Of a DNA stretch of 64,000 nucleotides, positions 1 through 13,600 are shown piece after piece. Source of the stretch: Acanthaster planci (taxonomy: Eukaryota; Echinodermata; Asteroidea; Valvatida; Acanthasteridae); the NCBI RefSeq assembly GCF_001949145.1, contig NW_019091387.1, positions 219,207 to 283,206 of the forward strand, written 5' to 3'. The position numbers and the translations under genes are program-made. The notes beneath the pieces were generated by a model, which was given only the letters and a program-made list of their open reading frames with translations, made no database searches and had not been told where the DNA came from. Numbering within the stretch: position 1 is the stretch's first letter; every line of letters begins with the position of its first letter.

Positions 1-2
1 TA

Positions 3-157
3 ATGGTGGCCACAAAGCGCGCCCTCAAGAGCTACAGCGAGCGTGCATGGTTTCTTGGTCTTCCCAGGCTGCCGAACTTCGGAAGGCTATGTTATGGTGG
101 AATTTTTCTGTCCTTTGGTATTAATCAGGCTGCACATCTTGCTGATGAAGTTCACAG
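3..157 (+). other. Possible coding exon of unknown gene
   Basis: An ATG-initiated frame of 51 codons plus two bases runs from the window edge and ends at a plausible donor (CACAG/GTAAAA). The translation is basic at the start (MVATKRALKSYSER) and has no recognisable domain. It could be a 5' exon of the downstream GTPBP8 gene, encoding a mitochondrial presequence, or part of a neighbouring gene. It ends in phase 2, and I found no strong matching acceptor in the first GTPBP8 exon. Low confidence. Confidence 0.2.
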
Positions 158-582
158 GTAAAACAACAAAATAAGGCAAGCGAATGACAAATAGACGAAT
201 GAAACAGGATAATGAAGCTAACTTTTGCGTTAGATTAAACCAAAGTTCACGATGTACTGTCAGTACGGTGTTCTACATGTACTTCCCCTATGATTATTTT
301 TGTGACCACCTGGTGAAATGGAAACTGGTGAAAAAATTCAGGAGTCAAACCTACATCATCAACAGAGTGACAAACAAACTTTGGGAGGTTAGAGGAATTG
401 TGAACGCATGTAACTCGCATTTAAAATGGCACTCAGCAGGTGTAACGTTCACAACCTAATCTCTGGGAGTTGGAGAGTGTGACCAATGGTAACGCTTTGA
501 GAGTGAGGATTATAATCAGTTGCTTTTCACCCACTCTTCAGTTTACAGTATTTTGCCTGTTTGAGGAGGAGCCCTGTGTGAA

Positions 583-3812
<3,230 letters not shown>

Positions 3813-6306
3813 TTGCAGGATTCGTGACAATCCACCAGGCTCATACAAAGATGCACCATGTGATGACCCGCGGTGGAAAATTTCTCAAGAAACACATGAC
3901 GATATGCTCAGGTTTCCAGTCACCTTCACACAGTGTGGTCAGACCTGCGGCAGTCATGCTGCAAGAGGCGTCACCGTTGAAACACCTTGGCACCAGCTGA
4001 AGTACGGTGGTGCTCCTTGGATGTCACTTCACAAGGAATTCCTACTGCATTGCACCACCAGGAATTTGTGATGCTCTAATAGGAAAGTGCATCTCTGATG
4101 TCCTTAAAAAGCCACTGTAGGAGTACATTGACAAAACGCAAGCGAACTCTCTCAGCTCACTGGTGAAATTACCAGAATAAAGTGTACCACTTTCAGGTTT
4201 ATCACATTTGACAAGAATTAAAATTAACACTTTCTTAGAAGTTGCAAGCACGTTGGGAGAAATATTACAAAAGTGAGCTGTAACCATAACAACCCTGTTC
4301 AGTCATAGCGTAAGTGCTTACTTTCTATTACCGGATTACTTAAAATGTTGAAAATAAAATTAAAATTAAACCTTTTCAGTACATGTACATTTTTATATTT
4401 CCAGTGTAGATTTCTTTTATTATAAATTCAAATCCCAGGAAAAAAATGTTTGATGTACACGGCAAACTCAGTTTTTTAAATACAAGATTTCTCCGCAGTA
4501 CACATGACATCTGTGATCCAACTCTCAATCACTACTTACAAATCTTACATAGCCAGTTACCATAACTCTTTAAGTAGCATGGTGGTGGACACAACAGGAG
4601 GGCACCATTGTAAGCGGGTAACCTTTGAATGAACACACGATTTTCCCCAAACCAAACCACCATACATCAAATAGGCTAACTGCAGTGCCCGTTTCCAATT
4701 TCCATTTCGATAAATTTTCATTTTGAGTACCAGACCACAAAATCAGAAGCTAACGAATTAAAACTGACGAAAAGGGGGGGGGGTCATCTAAAAGTTCCCT
4801 GTTAAAATTAATTTTGACCTTTCTTTGAATTGAATACCAACTTGACTAAACTTGGTGGTACTTTCAAAACAGGATCAATGCATGAAGTGCTTCGCTTTGA
4901 AGTTCACATACAGTGGAGCATCTGCATAAAATTCTGCAGCAGCCATATAACCCTTACTCTGAGCCAAGATGCCTTGTATTTTCATCAAGTAGGAGGTTTA
5001 GAGATCACTAAATACATGTACCAAGATATAGATCTGCATGGGACAATCAGCTGCTAGGGTTTCCATGGTAACCATCTAAAGACCTTTTTCCTGCGATGTC
5101 ACAATCGTGCTGGACTGCCATGTGTTGTGATGGTAATGAGGACATAGTGTTGTGATGGTAATCTACATATTCAAGATAAACTGGTCAAGCATGCAGCCGA
5201 CATGCGCTGGTACGTGGTTGAAGCTGCCCGTAGGAATATATGCGATCAACGTGGCCAAGGCGGTCCACACATGGTGGTGTTGTTTACATTTAATGCAATC
5301 CAGTCACGTGGGTGAAAAAGGTCTATTGGGCCAACATCAAAACATGGCTTCTCTGGCATCCCTTCCATCTTTCTCTAAAAACTTAAAGCGGCTTTCTCCA
5401 TTACAACGCCCACTGATTATTCAAATGCCCCCAAAATCTTGCAGCCCTTAAATTTGCCCCTCCATCATCACATCCCCTCCTCAGGCACAAACCCTGCCCA
5501 CTAGGAATCAGAAATGCCCCACTTGCAGGCACTGCAGTGCAGCGTAACCAGCGCCACTTTGGCACTGATGTGCGATGCTGAACCAATGGATATTGTGCAT
5601 GTAAACAAGCATGCAACTTTTCTTCAGATCGGCGGATTTCCATGGTTTTCACTTCACGCTCGTGCCACTGAAAATTGAAAAACACTGTACAAAGTCTTGT
5701 ACAGATTGGAAATTCCTTAGTTTTTTTTTTATCAAAGTCCAAGTTGCATGCCGGGTAGAGTGCACATTATATCCAATCAAATGTCTGACAGTTGGTCCAT
5801 AATAAAAAAAAAGAATTCACAATTCATTTGCCACGAGTCACTTGAGAGACATGACAGACAACTGGACTCCCACTGATTATTCCACACTTGTTTTGCTCAT
5901 GACAGCCCACTGTGTATGCACAGTCATCACTGGATTAGTGAATTCAGCACCCCAAGTATTTGAACACAAATTAATTCTCTAACCAGTTTGTCAGTGCACC
6001 GGCTTTAAAAAACAACAAAAGATCAGGTGTCAAATTTGCACGCGAGTCATTTCACTGAGACCAGTGATATATGCACTCTGAAGATTCATGAAGTCCTGAA
6101 TATTCATGACCCCACAGCAGCCAATCATCAAGGGCGTCGCTTGCGAGAGCTGGAATGAGTAAGACAGGTCAAGGATGAAATAAAACAGAATGGTAGTCTG
6201 GTTCCGAGTACAAAAGTGGGTTCACATGAGTAAAAAAGTACTTTCAGGGAGCCAAGTAATGGTTGTAAAATTACATTTTTACTTGGTTTATACTCTGTAA
6301 GTTTAA

Positions 6307-6479
6307 NNNNNNNNNNNNNNNNNNNNNNNNNNNNNNNNNNNNNNNNNNNNNNNNNNNNNNNNNNNNNNNNNNNNNNNNNNNNNNNNNNNNNNNNNNNNNN
6401 NNNNNNNNNNNNNNNNNNNNNNNNNNNNNNNNNNNNNNNNNNNNNNNNNNNNNNNNNNNNNNNNNNNNNNNNNNNNNNN
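6307..6479. other. Assembly gap (173 N)
   Basis: A run of N bases. The sequence just after it (6505-6530) forms a short hairpin, GGGTTAA...TTAACCC, so the gap may lie in a repeat. Confidence 0.99.
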
Positions 6480-6519
6480 AGCTCTCGCCGTCTCCCGGAG
6501 CGAAGGGGTTAAGAAGCTC

Positions 6520-6560
6520 TTAACCCTAACAGTCCCAAATCCTCCGATTTCTCCCTACAG
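6520..6560 (+). repeat. Short dispersed repeat, copy 1
   Basis: The block TTAACCCTAACAGTCCC followed by AAATCCTCCGATTT recurs, inverted, at 20398-20465 and in part near 39660-39680. The three copies share the core CAGTCCCAAATCCTCC or its complement, marking a dispersed family. Confidence 0.55.
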
Positions 6561-6940
6561 CAGTGTGGGAGGAGTCCTCAATGGTCACTACATATGCATG
6601 TTTCCCTAGTGCTCAATTGCTATTCGCTAAATAATCTATCACCCATAGTGCGTCCCCCATCGGTCCACCCCAGGCGTGGTCGCCGCCATGTTCGTCCTTC
6701 TTTTTCTTAGCGCTTTTGGATCCAGCCTCACACCTATCCACTGTCTGGTATCCTAACCTACATGTATGTCATCACACTAATGCGATCAAATCTCCTCTGA
6801 ATAAACACAGTCACTACATCACATGTGGCACCACTTGAATGGTCTGGTGTCTTTGTGCCATTTTTTGGCCAGTTGTGAACAACGCAGTTGGTGCTGGTCA
6901 GCTCATACGTTAGTTGCAAGACCTGGGGCTAAAGTACGTC

Positions 6941-7240
6941 GACAGATTCCTGAATTCTTGAGAACACCGTGCCAATGCTCTATTCAAATTTGCCTCGCTA
7001 TTAGGTCAAGACCACCTCCAAATACGTTATAATGTTGAGGCAAAACAACAAAATGGTCTTGCATCTCGGTGCTAGAGTTACCCATTGAGAATAATGTCAC
7101 TCGTGGTGAGTCATTGCTTATATTACTGTACAAGGAACCTGAGCTAAATTATTGAAGCAGAATCCTTGGGATTTCTAAGAATGCCAGGCCAACGTCTTAT
7201 TCTAATTTGCTTCATTATTAGGTCAAAGGTCACTGCCAAT
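6941..7240 (+). repeat. Degenerate direct repeat pair
   Basis: About 80 bp at 6941-7020 is repeated with roughly 75% identity at 7158-7240. Shared blocks include CTATTAGGTCAA / TTATTAGGTCAA and CAATGCTCTATTC / CAACGTCTTATTC. The second copy abuts the left end of the inverted-repeat element at 7245. Confidence 0.5.
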
Positions 7241-7244
7241 GGGA

Positions 7245-7659
7245 CATGTGACCTGTCACCACAAAATGAGCTGAAAGTCAGAATTTTCAAAAATTGAAAT
7301 ATTTGGTATATTTGATTCAGCAAGAGAGAGCTTTCCAATGCTATGTATTTGGAACACTTAGAGTAAACGTATGAGATAACAATGTGACATAATTTTGTCA
7401 GCTTTGCGTCTTTGTTCCTGACATTGTTTCCATATTTCTGACAAGGCACGAATAATGCAATAGTCAAAACTGCTGAGAAAACGACATTGTAAAATATATG
7501 ATCCTGCTAAATATTTGGCATTAAAATGGGAGACAACTTACTCTTTTCAAATATTGCAGTGCCCCAGAATTGACCTCCATTTCAATATGAGTTTAAACCC
7601 TCAATATAGAAAAGAGCAGAATGCGACTTTCCGCTCATTTTGTTGTGACGGGTCACATG
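7245..7659. mobile_element. MITE-like element with terminal inverted repeats of about 36 bp
   Basis: The left end (7245, beginning CATGTGACC.GTCAC) and the reverse complement of the right end (7659) match over about 36 bp with few mismatches, both continuing through ACAAAATGAGC.GAAAGTC. The 415-bp element has no transposase. Its right end is 14 bp from the THOC2 stop codon, so the THOC2 3' UTR must run into or through it. No clear target-site duplication was identified. Confidence 0.75.
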
Positions 7660-7673
7660 GTTAAGGGTAAATC

Positions 7674-10600
7674 TCAAAATGGTGACTCTTGTAACCTTGA
7701 GAGTTGGGACAAAGGATATTGTCTGTCGTCTTCCTCCTCCTTGGCCTCGCGTTTGCTCTTTCTCGCCTCCTCCTTCCTGACGTCCTCCTTCCGCCCGTCC
7801 TCTCCACCGCGTGATTCCCGCTTGGAGGACTTCTCCTCTTCACCTCGCCCCTCCTTGCGGGACTTGGAGCTGCTGCGTTCTCGCTCTTTGGGGGTATCCT
7901 GCAAAGGCATTTGTCACAGATTCATACCACAATAGTCCTATTCCCAATGTGGAACATTCTGGAAATGTCTGTGGACAACGAGCTGGACCAAGAGAGGGCA
8001 CTATTTTCTAAGCAACAGAGGCTCCTTTGGTCTGTAACCACCTTGGCTAGGAAATGCACGTTTCTTGGTCACATCGCTACCTATACAGTTCTTTTCAATC
8101 GAGGGGAGGGGCTTCTGCTGGAGGCCGATGGCCTATTTCTGTTACCCCAACCCTCCTGAGATCTGTCAAAATGAGAGGAGAATCTTTGAAATCCTTAAAA
8201 TGTTGAATCCTCCATCCTCACACCACCCCTTTCCTTAATGCAGCACAATTTGGGACGTGATCCACAAAGAGGCAACAAATTGTAAAATACTGACCCCAAA
8301 AAAACTATGGGTGGTTGAACATTCACATCCAACATCACTCAAAGTAACACCCACAACTTCTTGCAGGCACCACAAAAAATACCACCCCTCCAAAAAAAGG
8401 TGAAAGCATTTACAGCTGAGCAATGGACTTGCTGAAAGCGTCCTTTCTTGTTTGTAGTACGGCCCACCAATTAGTGCAATGTGACAACCACATGCTGTTC
8501 AAACGGTTTCCCCCGGCCACTGGAGGTTTTTGAGCCAACGAGATCAAGCTCAAACCCAGCGCTTTCTCCTCCAGCACTTTGGGAAATCTTTCTCGTACCT
8601 TCTTGGCGCCGGACGACCGCTCCCCGTTGACCGTGGCGTCTCCTGAGCTGGTGGGCCGACTGCTACTGGTCTTGGGAGTCTTCTGCCGATCCCTCTCCTC
8701 CCGTGCGCTGGGAGAAGACGAGGACTTCCTCCCACCTGTGAAATTTAAACAAGGATTCGCTGAAATACTCATGTGCAAATGCGAAGTGCCACAGAGAAAA
8801 ACAGAACTTTTGAGCGGTACAAGACCTTCTGCAAGATTTTCCCAACAGGTAACTGCATGTGTAGGAATTTAAAAAAAAGAGGAAATTTGCTGATCCTAAG
8901 AAAGTTGCTTGCCTTCAAATTAGGGGTGTAACAATACCACTTTCTCACAATGCGATACGTATCGCGATACTTGGGTCGCGATAAGATACATATCGTAAAA
9001 ACAAAGAAGCCAGTAAGACGAAAGCCACTTTAAAACGATTCACTAGGTAACTCACCAATGGTCACTCACCAATAGTAACTTACCAATGGTAACTCACCAA
9101 TGGTCACTCACCAATAGTAACTTACCAATGGTAACTCACCAATGGTCACTCACCAATAGTAACTTACCAATGGTAACTCACCAATGGTCACTCACCAATA
9201 GTAACTTACCAATGGTAACTCACCAATGGTCACTCACCAATAGTAACTTACCAATGGTAAGCTTATAGGTGATGAGGGCAAGAAGCTTCTGCGTGGTGAG
9301 TCATAAAATTAAACTGAACTGCATTTATATCTCTGAGTGTTTCTGATTTATTAACATTAGGCCAAACAAATAATAGCTATGCTTCCCATTACATTGAAAA
9401 AAAAAAACGGTTGGGTAGGTTGGTAGTATCTTTTTTTTTGTCGAAAGTTTTTGGGTCAAAAGTTCCAGACTCAGAAATCTTTTTTTTTTAAAAGTGGCGT
9501 TGATGGTCTGCAGTGTATTCCATCCACATTTTTTCTGCGGATTCGTAACTTCAGGATCAGTCCTGTCAAAGATTGTAGACAAGTCAGAGCCTCTTCAGAC
9601 AATTATACATTTGTGTCGCAGTGGCATTTCGATAAGTTAATATCCAAAAATTGTTTGAAAGCTCATACAAAACGTTGCACACATAATGCATGACACAACT
9701 TTGCGCGCCCCACACCAGTTCTCCCTAAACCCTCCATCGGCGAAAGTGAGAATGTACTTATCTAATTTCAAGTCGTAAATTCACAGTGAAATGTGCGCTA
9801 CTGCAAGTAACAATGGAGATTGTTATTCACTACTTCCGCTCATACACAGACGGCTGTAAAGAGTCCCACTGACACAGGTATGAATATTGATGCTTCATTG
9901 ACAAACCAATCACAACACAATGACCGGATGGTCCCAAGATGCTGTTTACACACACGGCTTATGTTCGCGCTTTGAGCCTAGCTGTACATGTACATGTGCG
10001 CATGTGTAGATTCATTCTAGTCATGTGCATTACGGAGCTCCAGTAGATACCACTTCGTAGAAAAATTGACGCTTACGTAAGGAAGAAAAACTTCTCTAAA
10101 CCTGATAAACTGGTGTGGTTTAACAAATGAAAGGATGAAGTCCGATATGCATCCCATATTCTCATGACAACGACATCGGTGTGAAGGTTTGGCCGCGCCG
10201 TCACTTTTGCATTCTATTGCCAGGTACGTCATGTACATTCGGCGAGTTTTCCGTGATTCAGTCAAACTATTTCTTGCAAGAGTATTCAGTACAGGCAACA
10301 TTAAAAATATAAAGCTATAAATTTTAACTTTTTTAGACCTCATTTTATTTTCTACTTACTGCACAGTTTGTCTTAATCCCCCCCCCAAATATTGCGATTC
10401 ACATTTTTGTATCGCGATACCATACCGTGGCATTTTAGAATCGCGATCATCGATGCATCGGTGAATCGTTACACCCCTACTTCAAATAGATTCTAAAACA
10501 AACATCTTTGATCCAACGATAACCACATTTTTGATGTATTGATAAATACTTAATAAATGAATAAAATATAGCAATGTTTTTACAAACTGTGAGAAAGAGG

Positions 10601-13600
10601 CTGTCCCTGTTTTGCCCGGTGTCAAAAACTAGGACATCTGAATAGGTTTTCCCAAATTACACGAGCAAATAACCTTGTCCAGTGACTTAGCACTCATATA
10701 ATGAATAGAAATGGCTTACATAAACCATATGCAGAATATGAACAAATATCCGTGTTAAGTTGAAGGACGTTGGAAGGGGGAACATTGAAAAATAAGGCCA
10801 TAAAAGAGATTGACAGTTGAAAGTAACCAAATGACCAAAATGTTGATTTTATCCACTTTATTCATGAAAAACGTCACAACCATGTCATTTATCAGAAAAC
10901 AAGTTGACGACTGAGATGTAAAAACATCAAAGAAACTTCTAAGATTTTTCCATCGTCTCTATATCAAAAAGCCCAAACATACAGCCTCTTTCTACCAAAA
11001 GCTTGTGTATCTTATCAACTCATCTGGGCAGTCTCATCCCCTTTGGTTCACAATGTCTACCTGACTCTTCGTCTTTCCTCCTCTTGGATTCGTGGCCCCC
11101 ATCTCGCTCCCCTTCCGAGTGCTCGCGTTTCTTCTCTCCCGTCTTCTTCTCCTTGTCCCGTCGGCTCTCCCTGTCTCTCTCGCCGCGGTCGTACGAGTCC
11201 CTTTCCGCATCCCTGCCCTTCTCTTGTGTCTGCTGCCAGTCAAAGTTGGAAGGAATTAAAGTGCCAAGAGGATGATATTTTTCCTCGGGGGGGGGGGAAT
11301 CCTTGCAGTGTATATGTGGATTAACTCTCTTTCACCCATGAACCTTTCTCTATGACGTTTTGAGAGTGTTTCATGACCTTTCAAGAGTATTCTGGTTTTC
11401 ATGAAAGCAGATAGGGTCTGCTCTTTTGAAGTCACAGTCGTGTTTTCCCTACAAGTAGATGCGAAATCTATGGCTTGCCATCAAAATAAAAGTAAAAAAG
11501 TAAATCACAAAGTGTCGAAAAACCCACACAGCTATCAGAACACCACATAATAATACATGTACCACTTAAGATGAAAATACAACCCTATTGGAAAGTTAGT
11601 GGGACAAACATCAATTTTGAGCGAATTAGAGGTAAAATAGAAAACCAACCAAAAGGTGATATTTCTGCAAACTTTGGCTGCCCATACAAGTTGTAAGCAA
11701 AATGAGAGTGGTCTGCTGGCAGGAATGTCAGATTATGCAACATTTTCCAAATTATGACCACCACAGTATAAAACATAATGTTGCCACTATCCCACCAGTC
11801 GAGTGGATCGATTGGGGGGAAAATTCAAGCAAACCCTGTTCAGTACAGCGAGTAGAAGATGAGGTTCACTTTATGTAGGCAGTGTCTAAATGATACAGCG
11901 ACTCTAACTGGTATCACAGCAAGAGCGCCATCTGGTGTCGAAAAACAACACAGCCAGTAAAAGGTACTTTTTAGATGTAATTAAGTCACAAAATCACAGA
12001 GAGAATTTTTGTTGCTGCTTTTCAATCAATTCAAGGAGGTGGACATGTCGTCAAAACGTTAATGTTTGAAATTGAATGGACCCTTTCATCAAGAGTGAAC
12101 ACGCTATGCTGTCAGTAACAATTAAGAAGGTGATTACTTATGACAGATTCACTTACAGTGGAGGTGTTGGGAGACTGGTGGCCTACCTTGCGCCGTTTAT
12201 GCTCTGCAACGATTTGAAAAGAAAACAGAAACAAATTTGTGCGGAATGAAAAACATGAACATGTTTCTGAAAAGGAAGCAAAATGCTTGCTTTAAACAGA
12301 GTGAGGTTTGAAAATATGACGAACTCACAAATCCAATCCAAGGTAGCCAAGTAGAATTAAACACCACTATCGGTGGAATGAATTTGTCAAAATTTTGAAC
12401 TGGATAACCTCTGACCCACTCCTTCCAGAGGCCTCCAGTCCAGGAGACACTTTCGGCAACCCTACCCGAAAGGATGCACGGCTTGAACTGGAGGCTACGC
12501 TCCGTGCTCTGAAGCCTCCCTCAACAACCACAATTTTCTGAAGTTTGAAACTGGGTGTGCGTGGAACCCATGACTTACCCCTTTCGGTGGTAGCCTCCCT
12601 TCCAGGTGACACCCGGCGCGACCCGGCCCCCGAGGAGGCCTGGCTGGAGTTGGAGGCTATGCTCTCCCCCCGCTGCAGCCGCTCGCTGCTGCTGCGCTTG
12701 TCTTCCCGCGCGTCCACTTCCACGCCGGACGTCCGCTTGGACTTGTGGGTCTTGTCTTGGCCTTGCTCAGCAGAGGGCACTCTCTTCTCTTGCCTGTACA
12801 CACAAGATGGCAACGACAAATACAACACTGGCCCTCCTCACAAGTATTGACTATGACAAATGACACAATGTCATTTCTAATTGTTTGCTCTAATGCACAA
12901 CGTAACATCATGCTTCCCTTTTCATTCATTTGTTTTTTTCAAACTTTTGTCTTAATTTCTCTGAACTTGTCAAACTCAAATGTAAATGGTCTAAGAGAAA
13001 ATGCATGCCTCGCATGCCCATTCCACACTGATGTGCCTGGCCAGTCCAATGGCACCCTTCCTCTTTTACCTGCCCTCATCACGGTCCCCACGATTTCCCT
13101 TTCTCCTCGTTGGCCACCCTCTCGCATTCTTTGCTGCTGCTCTCACCAGAGTCCCCCTAAAACTTTTATAACCCCGTCCCACTCCAGCTTGACACGCTTG
13201 CCAAATCCAACCACATCCCTCCCTCTAAACCTGTCCTTATCACTTCCTGTAATTTCTTCACCAGTCTTGGGCATCCTCTCTAGTTCTTCACCTCTGTTTT
13301 TCCTTGACTCCTTCCAAATCCCTTACCCCGCCTACCCCTACCCGGCACCCAGCCCCACCTAAATCACACCCTCACCTGTCTTCACAGTCACTATATTCCT
13401 TTTTATGCCACTTTTGGGCATCTTTGCCAGCTCTTTTGCTGGCCTCTCAAGACTTTTCCCGTCCCTAACCTCGACCACCGCCCACCCCGACGCCACCACC
13501 CCATCAAAACACACCCTTCCTCCTTACCTGTCCTTTTCATAGTCCCTGTGTTTCCCTTCTTCGCTTCTCTTGGGCGTCTTCACCAGCTCTTTTGCTGGCC

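Larger units (their letters stand above)
3813..7673. other. Convergent 3' spacer between GTPBP8 and THOC2
   Basis: No coding exon was recognised. A possible polyadenylation signal for GTPBP8 (AATAAA within GAAAATAAAATT) is near 4352. The spacer holds an assembly gap, a pair of degenerate direct repeats, a short TTAACCCTAAC-associated repeat and an inverted-repeat element that almost reaches the THOC2 stop codon. ORFs in this stretch have no exon-like borders and no recognisable protein similarity. Confidence 0.6.

Noticed and set aside
9049-9260. Regular repeats resembling a CRISPR array
   Set aside because: The units are contiguous with no variable spacers, and the context is an animal intron.
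9086-9268. 60-codon open frame of 14-residue repeats
   Set aside because: It is created by the 42-bp minisatellite inside the hAT element; there are no splice borders or protein similarity.
10017-10343. 108-codon minus-strand frame inside the hAT element
   Set aside because: It was considered as a transposase remnant or captured exon, but no hAT motif or other domain was recognised.
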